The notes under the pieces: generated by a model
What the model was told of the DNA's origin: nothing
The model's input: the letters and a program-made list of their open reading frames with translations, nothing else
The model's database searches: none
Source: Bradyrhizobiaceae bacterium
Lineage (GTDB): Bacteria > Pseudomonadota > Alphaproteobacteria > Rhizobiales > Hyphomicrobiaceae
Direction: 5' to 3'
NCBI GenBank assembly: GCA_947475855.1
Contig: CANJPN010000066.1
Location: 1 to 16,640, forward strand
DNA: 16,640 nucleotides
Part shown: one piece after another, positions 7,451-15,724 of the stretch
Numbering within the stretch: the stretch's first letter is position 1
How the letters are laid out: each line of letters opens with the position of its first letter
Program-made: the position numbers and the translations under genes

Positions 7451-8027
7451 CGGCACGCGCGCCGCGAACGCTTACGATGCCCGGCATTGATCCGTTTGAC
7501 CGTCTGATCTCGCGCTCCGGCCTTCGCCGGGGCGCGAATACCATTATGCATTGGCGAGACGTATCGGTTGAGGTTGTCGCCGGTTAAGGTGAGCCTGCGT
7601 TGCTCCGGCAGCACACCAGTCACCTCGCATGGCGAAGAACGCACTGCGAGGCCCACGTCGTTGTACCGGCCGCCGCGCCACGTATGTTAAGACGATGGCC
7701 GCTGGCCCCGCTTGGGCCGGCCGAAGTTGTCGCGGCGGGGTAAGGAGGCCACCTGCCAGCCGCTGCAACTGAGCCGCCGCAATGGATATGTGATGTCAGC
7801 TCGAGTTGGCGCATGCTTTGCAGCAGAGGGTTGAAGCTGCGTGAAGCGTAAGCGCGAGATTGGCGTCGGACTCCCGTGAAGTCCACGAAGCCCGAGTGAA
7901 TCCGGGCGGGTTTCGAGGCGCGCGGGTCACGTTTGTGCCGGGATGGCACGGCTCGAATGTGCCGCGATGATGCGCGCAGCACATCTGATCGTGTCGTCCC
8001 GAACCAGTGCCAAAGGCCTCTGATCGA
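7451..8027. other. Gene-free stretch between leuA and mreB
   Basis: There are about 577 bases with no recognisable coding frame, tRNA or rRNA. The main structure is a strong hairpin, CGCGCTCCGGC (7511-7521) with GCCGGGGCGCG (7526-7536), loop CTTC, 11 bp with one T-G pair. It resembles the small GC-rich palindromic repeats that are common between rhizobial genes. GTGCC/GGCAC at 7935-7949 is a weaker stem about 80 bases before mreB. The mreB promoter must lie here, but I cannot point to clear -35/-10 boxes. Confidence 0.4.
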
Positions 8028-9065
8028 ATGCGACTTAGTGTAACCAGCGTCTTCTCCGACGACATCTCGATCGATCTGGGCACGGCCAACACGCTGGTCC
8101 ATGTCGCCGGCAAGGGCATCGTGATCGACGAGCCGTCGGTTGTCGCTATCCGCTCCCGCAATGGCACTCGCGAAGTGCTCGCGGTCGGCGCGAAGGCCAA
8201 GGCCATGCTCGGCCGCACACCCGAGAGTATGGAGACCATCCGTCCCCTGAAGGATGGCGTGATCGCCGATTTCATCGCCACCGAGCAGATGCTGCGCCAC
8301 TTCATCGGCCGCACCCGCCGTGCCTTTGACTTCCGCCGCCCGCGAATCGCGATTTGCGTGCCAGCCGGCGCAACGCCGGTGGAGCGCCGCGCCGTTTATG
8401 AAACGGCGCTTTCGGCCGGCGCTCGCAAGGTCTACCTGATCGAAGAGCCGGTCGCAGCGGCACTCGGAGCAGGTCTACCCATAGACGATCCGGCCGGCTC
8501 GATGGTCGTGGACATCGGCGGCGGCACGACCGACATCGCGGTGCTCTCGCTGGGCGGCGTCGTCCTCGCCCGCTCGCTTCGCTGCGCCGGCAATGCCATG
8601 GATGAAGCCATCGTCCGCCACGTGCGCCGCACCCATCAGTTGCTGATAGGCGAAACCAACGCCGAGCGGATCAAGATTGAAGCGGGCACGGCACTCTACC
8701 AGCCCAACGGCCGCCATGCCGAGATCCACATCCGTGGCCGAGATCTCCGCCTCGGTCGCCCCAAGAGTATTGTGCTTGGCCCCCAGGATATCGCCGAGGC
8801 GTTGGAGCCGCCGATCGAAGAACTTTCCGAGTTCATCATGCGCTCCCTCGAGGATCTGCCGCCGGAAGTCTCGACCGACGTTTGTGAGCGCGGCATCTAT
8901 TTGAGTGGCGGTGGAGCGCTACTCCACAACCTCGGTGCCGAATTGGAGCGTCGCGTTGGCGTTGCTTTCGTCGTGCCCGAGATGCCGACGCATTGCGTCA
9001 TCAACGGCACCGTCGCGATCTTGCAGAACTTCGCCGAGCGCGAGCATCTGATTATCAAGCCGTGA
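8028..9065 (+). CDS. mreB: Rod shape-determining protein MreB, actin homologue
   Basis: The protein has 345 residues. ATG 8028 is chosen because it places ten residues before DDISIDLGTANTLVH, the usual MreB layout; GTG 8007 would add seven. There is no strong ribosome binding site. Actin-fold nucleotide motifs are present: IDLGTANTL near the start (phosphate 1), VVDIGGGTTDIAVLSLGG from D162 (phosphate 2) and IYLSGGGALLHNLG (adenosine). RPLKDGVIADF and CVPAGATPVERRAVYE are standard MreB signatures. MreB filaments under the inner membrane steer side-wall synthesis. Many positions differ from the usual highly conserved alphaproteobacterial MreB, e.g. ETALSAGARKVYLIEEPVAAALGAG and the C-terminus NFAEREHLIIKP. 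It is first in the mreBCD-mrdA-rodA operon, 64 bases before mreC. Confidence 0.95.
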   Translation: MRLSVTSVFSDDISIDLGTANTLVHVAGKGIVIDEPSVVAIRSRNGTREVLAVGAKAKAMLGRTPESMETIRPLKDGVIADFIATEQMLRHFIGRTRRAFDFRRPRIAICVPAGATPVERRAVYETALSAGARKVYLIEEPVAAALGAGLPIDDPAGSMVVDIGGGTTDIAVLSLGGVVLARSLRCAGNAMDEAIVRHVRRTHQLLIGETNAERIKIEAGTALYQPNGRHAEIHIRGRDLRLGRPKSIVLGPQDIAEALEPPIEELSEFIMRSLEDLPPEVSTDVCERGIYLSGGGALLHNLGAELERRVGVAFVVPEMPTHCVINGTVAILQNFAEREHLIIKP

Positions 9066-9129
9066 TGAGGTCTGCTGTGGCTCCCCATCCATTAAGTCGG
9101 CCCGCAACATCGGTTGGAATTGAGCGCAT

Positions 9130-10056
9130 ATGAGCCTGCTCTCGAAGGATCGGTTCTTGCGCGGCAGCTATGTGCCGCGGCCGCGGGGCGCATTCTCGCT
9201 GCGCTTGCCTGTGCTCTACTTCGTATCCTTCGCCCTGATCGCATTGAGCCGTCTCGACCATCCCGCCATCAAAGAGCTGCGCGCCGAAGCAGAATCCTGG
9301 ATTGCGCCTGCGCTGAGCGCGGCCATGCTGCCGCTGGAGCCCGCGCGTCGCCTCGTTCGTCAGGTCCAGTCCAGCTATGACGGCTTCGCCGACCTGGAAC
9401 GCGTCAAGGCGGAGAACCAGCGACTGAAGCAATGGGAAAGCCGGGCCCGTGAACTCGAACGCAAGATGGAAGAGCTCGCTGTGCTCACCAAGGCGCTCGA
9501 GCAGCAGCGCATCGACTATCGCACGGTACGGGTAATTGCGACCTCCAACGGAGGCTTCCTTCATTCGGCGCTTCTGGAGGCAGGTACCGAGCAGGGCATT
9601 GTAGTCGGCCAACCGGTCATAAACGCCGACGGCGTTCTCGGCCGTATCGTGGAGGCGGGCCGCAAGACCTCGCGCCTGTTGCTGCTCACCGACATCAACA
9701 GCCGCGTTCCCGTGATGGTCGGCACCAACCAGTATCGCGCCATTCTCGCCGGCGACAACGGCCCACGGCCGCGCCTCACGATGCTGCCGCCGGACATATC
9801 TGTCGACCAGGGCGAGGAGATTGTGACCGCGGGTATCGGCGGCATGTTCCCCCGCGGCATGCGCATTGGATTTACGTCGTTCACCCAGGGCGGCCCGCGC
9901 GCAGAGCTCAACGCCTCGCTTGGCGAACTCGAGTATGTAAGCGTGCTCTTGTACGACAATCCTGGCCTCGCGCTGACGAAAGAGCTGCGGCTGCCCGTCG
10001 ATCCCAGCAAGGTGGTGCGCAATCGCATCGTCGGCGATCAGAGGGTGCGCCAATGA
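9130..10056 (+). CDS. mreC: Rod shape-determining protein MreC
   Basis: The protein has 308 residues. It has a short cytoplasmic N-terminus, one membrane helix (about 24-42, LRLPVLYFVSFALIALSRL), a coiled coil at about 85-130 (FADLERVKAENQRLKQWESRARELERKMEEL), then the beta-rich periplasmic domain. The last carries GQPVINADGVLGRIVEAG, SRLLLLTDINSRVPVMV and the late GGMFPRGMRIGFTSF. MreC dimers link MreB, MreD and PBP2 and switch PBP2 to its active form. The protein ends soon after the core domain, without the long proline-rich tail that I recall in several relatives. The start codon has only a weak ribosome binding site. It overlaps mreD by four bases (ATGA at 10053), so the two are translationally coupled. 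Confidence 0.93.
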   Translation: MSLLSKDRFLRGSYVPRPRGAFSLRLPVLYFVSFALIALSRLDHPAIKELRAEAESWIAPALSAAMLPLEPARRLVRQVQSSYDGFADLERVKAENQRLKQWESRARELERKMEELAVLTKALEQQRIDYRTVRVIATSNGGFLHSALLEAGTEQGIVVGQPVINADGVLGRIVEAGRKTSRLLLLTDINSRVPVMVGTNQYRAILAGDNGPRPRLTMLPPDISVDQGEEIVTAGIGGMFPRGMRIGFTSFTQGGPRAELNASLGELEYVSVLLYDNPGLALTKELRLPVDPSKVVRNRIVGDQRVRQ

Positions 10057-10562
10057 TCCATACGGTCCGATTTCTGCCCGTTGTCTTGATCGTGCTGGCC
10101 ACGCTCATCTGTGCGTTACCGTGGGGTCCGCCGCCGGAATTCCGTCTCGTGTTTCCGCTGCTGCCGTATGTCGTGATCCACCGCTGCGTCGAGCGCTGGG
10201 GACAGGCGACGCCGGATTGGCTTGTGTTCTTGGCGGGCTTTGCGACCGATGTCGCCGGCCAAGGCCCGCTTGGGTACTGGGCGCTGATCTATCTTTGCGG
10301 CTACACCATGATCCGCTCGGTCACGGCCGACCGCACCCATGGATTTCTGTCGAGTGTTTTCCTGTTCCTGGTCACGATCGTCACCCTCGCGATGATGCAG
10401 TGGTCGGTGGCGTCGATCTACTATCTGCGCTCGATGGAAATACAGCCGCTCGTCCTTGCTGTCGCCATCGCAGCAGGTGCCTACTTGGTGATGCTGCTGC
10501 TCGTGCCCGGCGAGTCGGCCGAGCCCGTCCGCGTCAACAGCCGCCTCGAGCGAGGACTGTGA
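10053..10562 (+). CDS. mreD: Rod shape-determining protein MreD
   Basis: The protein has 169 residues and is very hydrophobic, with about five membrane helices: VVLIVLATLICALPW, FPLLPYVVIH, WLVFLAGFATDVAGQGPLGYWALIYLCGY, a long segment around VFLFLVTIVTLAMMQWSVASIYYL, and VLAVAIAAGAYLVMLLLVP. DVAGQGPLGYWAL is the typical MreD motif (D-x-x-x-G-P-L-G). It acts in the inner membrane with MreC to control RodA/PBP2. The start overlaps mreC by ATGA, and its TGA overlaps the mrdA ATG by one base, so it is embedded in the operon. Confidence 0.92.
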   Translation: MIHTVRFLPVVLIVLATLICALPWGPPPEFRLVFPLLPYVVIHRCVERWGQATPDWLVFLAGFATDVAGQGPLGYWALIYLCGYTMIRSVTADRTHGFLSSVFLFLVTIVTLAMMQWSVASIYYLRSMEIQPLVLAVAIAAGAYLVMLLLVPGESAEPVRVNSRLERGL

Positions 10563-12523
10563 TGAGCGACGAGCGCCAGCCCGCAGCGATCCTTGCAGGT
10601 GACGAGCGCCGGGCCTTTTCGCGGCGCGCCGTGCTGTTGGGGCTGGGACAAGCGCTCGGCTTCGGCGTACTGGGCGCGCGGCTCTACCAAATCCAGGTGC
10701 TGGATGCCGGCCGCTATTCGCTCCTTGCCGACGACAACCGCTTGAACGTCATTCCGCTGGCCCCGACACGGGGGAGGATTCTCGATCGCTTCGGCGTCGC
10801 GTTGGCGACCAACGATGAGACGCTCCGCGTATCGATCGTACCTGCACTCGCGGGAAACATGGATCTCGCGCTCGAACGGCTTTCGCAGATCGTGCCCGTT
10901 CCTGCCGACGAACGCGCGCGTGTTGTCGCGCGTGCAAAGCGCCAGCCGGCCAATCTTCCGATCCTGGTTGCGAGCGATCTCACCTGGGACCAGATTGCCA
11001 CCATCAACCTGATGGCGCCCGAGCTGCCGGGCATCGAGACCGAAACCTTCAGCCGCCGCGTCTATCATCACTCGAAGATTGTGGGTCATGTCATCGGCCA
11101 CGTCGGTGCGGTCGAGCGCTTCGCGATGGGCGACGATCCAGCGCTTCGCATTCCTGGTGTTCGCATCGGCCGAGCCGGTGTCGAGCGCGGCATGGAACAA
11201 ACGCTGCGCGGACAAAGCGGCATTGTCCGCCGCGAAGTCGATGCGCGCGGCCGCATCGTACGCAACATTGCCCGCACAGAGCCCCTGCAGGGCAGCGATA
11301 TTGCGACGACGATCGATGTCGACATGCAGGGCTGGCTCGTCGAGCGCTTGTCGCGCGAGCGCCGCGCCGCAGCAGTGGCGATCGACGTGATCGGCGGCGA
11401 GATCGTCGCGATGGCCTCATCCCCGGGCTATGACCCGGCGCTCAATACACCGCAGCCGCCTCCACCGCCGCCGGAGCCGCTGCGAGGCCGCCGCCGCAAC
11501 CGATCTTTGCGAACGGGCCAGCGTGTAGAAGTCGCCAAACCGGATGCGCTGTTCAATCGCGCCACGTCGGGCCTCTACCCGCCCGGTTCGACCTTCAAGA
11601 TCGTGACGGCCCTCGCTGCGCTGGAAGCCGGCGTGATTGATCTGCGCGAACGCATCGACTGCCAGGGCACTTTCACATTGGCGGACAAGAGCTATCGATG
11701 CTGGAACCGCGGCGGACATGGCCGCTGCGATCTGCACAGAGCCATGCGCGAAAGCTGCGACGTGTATTTCTATGAAGTTGCCCGCCGTATGGGGATCGAA
11801 GCGCTGGCATCAATGGGCCGCCGCCTCGGATTGGGCCAGACCTACCAGGCGGGTATCGCCCCGCTATCACCCGGCGTGATCCCAACGCCCACTTGGAAGC
11901 GCGGCAAGATCGGCCGCCCCTGGCTCGGCGGGGAAACGATTCTCACCGGCATCGGCCAGGGCTATGTGCTCACGTCGCCACTTCAGCTCGCCGTAATGAC
12001 CGCGCGCGCCGCCACAGGCAACGCCGTGGTGCCGACCCTCGTGCGCCCGGAGCTGGACAAAGCACGCCCGCAGTTTGCACGTCTCGGCGTCAACGACCGG
12101 AACCTGCAAGCGGTGCAACGAGCGTTGCGCGCCGTCGTCAATGAAGGTGGCGGCACTGGCGCGCGGGCGAGCATGTCGGATCTGGGTATCGAGGTCGCCG
12201 GCAAGACCGGAACTTCACAAGTCTCTCGGCGCTCGGCGAACCGATACCAGACGAGCCTCCGCTGGGAGGAACGCGATCATGCGTTGTTCGTCGGCTACTT
12301 TCCAGCGAACGCTCCACGCTATGCCGTAGCAGCCGTTGTCGAGCACGGCGGCGGCGGTGGCGCCGTTGCAGCGCCGCTGGCGCGCGAGTTGATGGCCGAA
12401 CTGGTGCAGCGCGATCCAATGCGAAAGCCCGCCATTTCCGTGTCGCCTCCCGCGCCCAGACCTTCGCCCGAAGCGTCCGGCGGCGGCTCTCCCGATCGCG
12501 ACGGCAAGGGGCACAAGGCATGA
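10562..12523 (+). CDS. mrdA: Penicillin-binding protein 2, elongasome transpeptidase
   Basis: The protein has 653 residues. ATG 10562 shares a base with the mreD stop; the longer open frame from 10121 runs over mreD and is not used. The membrane anchor lies at about 21-42 (AVLLGLGQALGFGVLGARLYQ). The PBP dimerisation domain follows (RGRILDRFGVALATN; GRAGVERGMEQTLRGQSG). The transpeptidase domain has all three motifs: S343-TFK in YPPGSTFK, S398-CD in ESCDVYFYEVARRMG, and K548-TGTS. It cross-links side-wall peptidoglycan with RodA. Odd points: between SSPGYDPALN and LFNRATSG lies a proline run (P299-P304) followed by an arginine-rich stretch in place of the usual loop, and the C-terminus ends in a proline/serine/glycine-rich tail. 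Confidence 0.95.
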   Translation: MSDERQPAAILAGDERRAFSRRAVLLGLGQALGFGVLGARLYQIQVLDAGRYSLLADDNRLNVIPLAPTRGRILDRFGVALATNDETLRVSIVPALAGNMDLALERLSQIVPVPADERARVVARAKRQPANLPILVASDLTWDQIATINLMAPELPGIETETFSRRVYHHSKIVGHVIGHVGAVERFAMGDDPALRIPGVRIGRAGVERGMEQTLRGQSGIVRREVDARGRIVRNIARTEPLQGSDIATTIDVDMQGWLVERLSRERRAAAVAIDVIGGEIVAMASSPGYDPALNTPQPPPPPPEPLRGRRRNRSLRTGQRVEVAKPDALFNRATSGLYPPGSTFKIVTALAALEAGVIDLRERIDCQGTFTLADKSYRCWNRGGHGRCDLHRAMRESCDVYFYEVARRMGIEALASMGRRLGLGQTYQAGIAPLSPGVIPTPTWKRGKIGRPWLGGETILTGIGQGYVLTSPLQLAVMTARAATGNAVVPTLVRPELDKARPQFARLGVNDRNLQAVQRALRAVVNEGGGTGARASMSDLGIEVAGKTGTSQVSRRSANRYQTSLRWEERDHALFVGYFPANAPRYAVAAVVEHGGGGGAVAAPLARELMAELVQRDPMRKPAISVSPPAPRPSPEASGGGSPDRDGKGHKA

Positions 12524-13665
12524 ATTCCGGCGTCTTCTATCGTCCGCCTCCAAGCGTCATCGACAAGTTGGGCGAGCTGAACTTGCTGCTGTTGATCGCC
12601 TTGTGTGCCCTGACCGGCCTCGGACTTGCCGCGCTCTATTCGGTTGCTGGCGGTTCATGGTCGCCCTGGGCCGAGCGTCACGCGCTGCGGTTTGTCATCG
12701 GCCTTGCCATGTTGATTGTCGTTGCTGTGGTGCCGCTGCGGTTCTGGCTGCAACTCGCCTATCCCGCATATGCGGTGGCGCTCATCGCCTTGCTGCTCGT
12801 GCCGTTCGTTGGCAGCGAAGCATTGGGCGCGCGCCGCTGGCTACCGCTTGGACCACTGACCATCCAGCCTTCCGAAATGATGAAGGTCGCGCTCGTGATG
12901 GCGTTGGCGAAGTACTTCCACTCACTTTCCGCGAACCGGATATCTCATCCGCTCTGGCTATTGGTGCCGGTCGCGATGATTGCAGTTCCCATGGCGCTGA
13001 TATTGAAGCAGCCGGACCTCGGCACCGCGATGATGGTCGGCATGCTCGGCAGTTCGATGTTGTTGATGGCTGGCGTTCACTTGCTGTATTTCGCTGGCGG
13101 TCTTGCGTCGTTGTTCATTGGGATTCCGCTCGCGGTACCCTTCCTGCACGACTACCAGCGCCGTCGCATCGAAGTGTTTCTCGATCCTGCATCTGACCCC
13201 CTCGGTGCCGGCTATCACATTACGCAATCGAAGATCGCGATGGGCTCAGGCGGGGTCACTGGCAAAGGCTTCCTGTCCGGTACCCAAGGCCAGCTCGATT
13301 TCCTGCCTGAAAAGCATACGGACTTCATCTTTACGACAATCGCGGAGGAATGGGGCTTCGTCGGCTCAATGGCCGTACTGATCTTGATCGGTGTGCTGCT
13401 CGCAATTTTGCTGGGCATGGCGTTGGGCACCGCGAGCCGTGCCGGTCGCCTGATGATTTGCGGAACGATGGTCTCGATCTTTCTTTATGCCGCGATCAAT
13501 GTCGGCATGGTGTCCGGGGCATTGCCCGTCGTCGGCATACCCTTGCCATTCGTGTCGTACGGAGGAACGGCCATGTTGACGCTGATGTTCAGCCTCGGCC
13601 TCAGCATGTGCGCATGGGTCCACCGCAACGACCCTTTGGCTCCCGATCCGGTGAGCCTTTCTTGA
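12520..13665 (+). CDS. rodA: RodA, SEDS peptidoglycan glycosyltransferase
   Basis: The protein has 381 residues with about ten membrane helices, a polymerase of the SEDS family that joins lipid II into glycan strands and works as a pair with PBP2. Family signatures are GARRWLPLGPLTIQPSEMMKVALVMALAKYF, the catalytic-region ILKQPDLGTAMM, the extracellular-loop stretch GYHITQSKIAMGSGGVTGKGF with LPEKHTDFIFTTIAEEWGF, and the C-terminal PVVGIPLPFVSYGGTAMLTLM. The ATG overlaps the mrdA stop (ATGA at 12520), implying coupled translation in a 1:1 partner pair. It is the last gene of the cell-shape operon. Confidence 0.96.
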   Translation: MNSGVFYRPPPSVIDKLGELNLLLLIALCALTGLGLAALYSVAGGSWSPWAERHALRFVIGLAMLIVVAVVPLRFWLQLAYPAYAVALIALLLVPFVGSEALGARRWLPLGPLTIQPSEMMKVALVMALAKYFHSLSANRISHPLWLLVPVAMIAVPMALILKQPDLGTAMMVGMLGSSMLLMAGVHLLYFAGGLASLFIGIPLAVPFLHDYQRRRIEVFLDPASDPLGAGYHITQSKIAMGSGGVTGKGFLSGTQGQLDFLPEKHTDFIFTTIAEEWGFVGSMAVLILIGVLLAILLGMALGTASRAGRLMICGTMVSIFLYAAINVGMVSGALPVVGIPLPFVSYGGTAMLTLMFSLGLSMCAWVHRNDPLAPDPVSLS

Positions 13666-13750
13666 AGCGCTATCGAACGGGCAATTCGCTGAGTTCTCGC
13701 AACGTGTCCGCTATGCGGCCAACTTCGCCGGTCTGGGTCGCGAAGCTGAC

Positions 13751-13766
13751 CGGCGCCACTGCGCCG
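13751..13766. terminator. Short hairpin between convergent rodA and cpdR
   Basis: CGGCGC and GCGCCG form a 6-bp stem with loop CACT in the 109-base gap where rodA (plus) and the response regulator (minus) converge. There is no T-run on either side, so termination by it alone is doubtful. Confidence 0.25.
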
Positions 13767-13774
13767 CCCTGAAA

Positions 13775-14131
13775 TCAAGAATTCAACATCTTGTCCACCT
13801 CGCGAACGAGGTCCTTGAGATGGAAGGGCTTGGAAAGAACACGCGCGTCTTTGGGCGTTTCGCTGTTGAGCGTGACGGCGGCGAAGCCGGTGATGAACAT
13901 GATCTTGAGGTCTGGATCGAGTTCGCTGGCGCGCCGCGCGAGTTCTATCCCATCCATCTGCGGCATCACGATGTCTGTGAGCAGCAACGTGAAGGGCTCC
14001 TTTCGGAGATGCTCGTAAGCATCTCGTCCGTTCGCGAACGACGTCACTTCGTAGCCTGCTCGCGATAGCGCACGCTCGAGAAAGCCACGCATCGACTCGT
14101 CATCCTCCGCGAGGATGATGCGGCGGAGCAT
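13775..14131 (-). CDS. cpdR: CpdR-like single-domain response regulator
   Basis: The protein has 118 residues from ATG 14131, starting MLRRIILAEDDESMRGFLE as the family does. An upstream ATG at 14155 would add eight residues, and neither start has a clear ribosome binding site. It is a lone receiver domain: acidic pocket EDD near the N-terminus, phosphoacceptor D53 in LLLTDIVMPQMDGIELARRASELDP, then IMFITGFAA (switch threonine) and LSKPFHL (conserved lysine). The IVMPQMDGIELARRASELDPDLKIMFITGFAAV stretch is very like CpdR of Caulobacter and rhizobia. There it is phosphorylated through the CckA-ChpT relay and, when unphosphorylated, delivers ClpXP substrates at the cell pole. It converges with rodA. 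Confidence 0.85.
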   Translation of the reverse strand: MLRRIILAEDDESMRGFLERALSRAGYEVTSFANGRDAYEHLRKEPFTLLLTDIVMPQMDGIELARRASELDPDLKIMFITGFAAVTLNSETPKDARVLSKPFHLKDLVREVDKMLNS

Positions 14132-14155
14132 TTGTGCTGAGGTCTGGATGGCCAT

Positions 14156-14548
14156 GTTTGTTCGGGCGCGCCGGTCGGACGGAAGATCGAATTTTCCACA
14201 CTATGGATGAAACTGTCCCAGTGCCCATGCAATCTGACGTATTTTAGGTAAACGTAGTGTGAACTTGCGTGCATATTTCGGCAATGTCGATGGAAACATG
14301 TCGTTGGGAACGCGACAGCAGTTCACCTTGAAAGGACGGTCGCTCGATCGCGTCCGGGTATGGCGTGCGATGCCGCGAACCGATGTGCGAGCGGGCGATT
14401 TGAGAATTGTACGGACGACATGCATGGTCGCGGCCGCATATGTGGGGCCACAGGTCAGCGCAGATAGTCGCTATCCCCTTGATCACCATGGACAGCGCGT
14501 GCGGCGCTTGCCATTGTAAGCGCTTCATTTCTGCGGCACGCGAGCATC
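14156..14548. other. Gap between divergent cpdR and the amidohydrolase gene
   Basis: There are about 390 bases that should hold the promoters of both divergent genes. I see no secure -35/-10 pair and no tRNA. An 86-codon frame from GTG 14259 to 14519 is open, but it has no recognisable domain and no ribosome binding site, so it is not called as a gene. Confidence 0.35.
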
Positions 14549-15448
14549 ATGCCCTTCGAAGAACGCGCTTCAATCCTGGCCGAATTGACGCCGGGCCACT
14601 CGATCATCGAGCCGGCCAGCCATGACTCGCCGTTTGTCTTCTGCTCGCCGCACTCGGGCCGCCACTACCCGCGTATTCTCCTGGAATATTCGCGTCTTGA
14701 TGCGCTCTCGCTTCGGAAATCCGAAGACGTATACGTTGACGAATTGTTCGCCGGCGTGACTGACTTGGGTGCGCCGATGATAGCTGCCCGTTTCCCGCGC
14801 GCTTACGTAGACGTCAATCGTGAACCTTTCGAACTCGATCCCGAGCTGTTCGGCAGTAAATTACCATCCTATGCGAACGGCCTGTCGATCCGGGTCGCGG
14901 GCGGCCTCGGCACGATCGCCCGCATCGTCGCCGACGGCGAGGAGATCTATCATACGCCGCCAAGTCTCCCCGCAGCACTCGAACGCATCGAGCGGCTGTA
15001 CCGGCCGTTTCATGCCGACCTGTCGAATTTGCTCGACCGGGCACGCGAGCGATTCGGTGTCGCGATCCTGATCGATTGCCATTCCATGCCCTCGGCGGCG
15101 ATGAACCATGCCGCAGGCACAAGACCGGATGTCGTGATTGGGGATCGTTTCGGCGCGTCGTGCGATCAGCGGCTGACGCGGCTTGTTCGTGATCAACTTC
15201 AGCGTCTGGGGTACCACGCCCAGCTCAACCGGCCGTATGCGGGTGGCTTCATCACCGAGCACTACGGACGTCCAAATATGGGCGTGCACGCCTTGCAGGT
15301 TGAGCTGAACCGGGCGCTGTACGTGGATGAGGCCACGCTCCGCCCGACGAAGCGATTTGAGCAGCTTCGGCTTGACTTGACGGCTTTGTGCCGTCGATTG
15401 ATCGCGGAGTTCACTCCCGCAGCAGACGGCAGGGCGGCGGCCGAATAG
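14549..15448 (+). CDS. N-formylglutamate amidohydrolase family protein
   Basis: The protein has 299 residues from ATG 14549, with a weak ribosome binding site. It is a zinc-dependent hydrolase of the FGase family, which splits N-formylglutamate to glutamate and formate at the end of one histidine breakdown route. Family marks are FVFCSPHSGRHYP (metal ligand H35), SEDVYVDELF, YVDVNREPFELDPELF, AILIDCHSMPS (H178), RPDVVIGDRFGASC and HALQVELNRALYVDE. No hut genes are in the window, so its link to histidine use is not shown by context; relatives also act on other N-formyl or N-acyl compounds. Its neighbours CpdR and HisN are, from memory, common companions in rhizobial genomes. Confidence 0.88.
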   Translation: MPFEERASILAELTPGHSIIEPASHDSPFVFCSPHSGRHYPRILLEYSRLDALSLRKSEDVYVDELFAGVTDLGAPMIAARFPRAYVDVNREPFELDPELFGSKLPSYANGLSIRVAGGLGTIARIVADGEEIYHTPPSLPAALERIERLYRPFHADLSNLLDRARERFGVAILIDCHSMPSAAMNHAAGTRPDVVIGDRFGASCDQRLTRLVRDQLQRLGYHAQLNRPYAGGFITEHYGRPNMGVHALQVELNRALYVDEATLRPTKRFEQLRLDLTALCRRLIAEFTPAADGRAAAE

Positions 15449-15477
15449 GCGCCCGCGCTTGCAATTTGCCGGCCCAC

Positions 15478-15561
15478 AAAAAAGAAAGCCGCCCTTAAGG
15501 CGGCTCAAGTCTAGGGAGGAAACGCCCAGAGTGGGCACAAGCCGCGACAAGTCGCTGGCCT
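15478..15561 (-). ncRNA. Small RNA, copy B (anti-Shine-Dalgarno type)
   Basis: On the minus strand, transcription would start near 15561, just after TTGCAA...CTATCG boxes. The RNA (about 84 nt) folds as follows: hairpin 1 GCC-A-GCGA(CUUG)UCGC-GGC at 15541-15559; hairpin 2 GCCC(ACUCU)GGGC at 15524-15536; a single-stranded UUUCCUCCCUAGACUU centred on 15514-15522; and a terminator stem AGCCGCC/GGCGGCU at 15487-15505 followed by UUUCUUUUUU. The unpaired CCUCCC is complementary to ribosome binding sites, suggesting translational repression of many mRNAs. The structure resembles the rhizobial alpha-r14 (NfeR1) family as I remember it; the family name needs a covariance-model check. The -10 box is weak. 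Confidence 0.7.
15487..15505 (-). terminator. Terminator of small RNA copy B
   Basis: A perfect 7-bp stem AGCCGCC/GGCGGCT with a 5-base loop is followed on the minus strand by TTTCTTTTTT (15478-15487). It lies 38 bases from the stop of the convergent amidohydrolase gene. Confidence 0.8.
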
Positions 15562-15724
15562 GCACACGATAGGTATGCTGCGTCGCAGCAGATTGCAAGG
15601 CAGCTATTGGTCGCACTCAGCGATCTATCGTGCGAAACACACTCACAAACTGGAGCTGTACGAGGGACAGGGTCGGCTGGGCTCTTGATGCCGGGAGCGG
15701 TATTTCCTGGGGCACAACCCCTTG

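Noticed and set aside
7429..8314. Several minus-strand frames in the leuA-mreB gap
   Set aside because: No ribosome sites, no domain, and some run into mreB antisense.
9055..10053. 332-residue minus-strand open frame
   Set aside because: It is antisense to mreC, which is firmly identified.
10121..10561. Long 5' extension of the mrdA open frame
   Set aside because: It lies over mreD in another frame, has no family similarity, and ATG 10562 sits exactly on the mreD stop as expected for coupled genes.
14259..14519. 86-codon plus-strand frame ahead of the amidohydrolase gene
   Set aside because: GTG start without a ribosome binding site and no recognisable domain; it may be chance, so it is only noted in the gap description.
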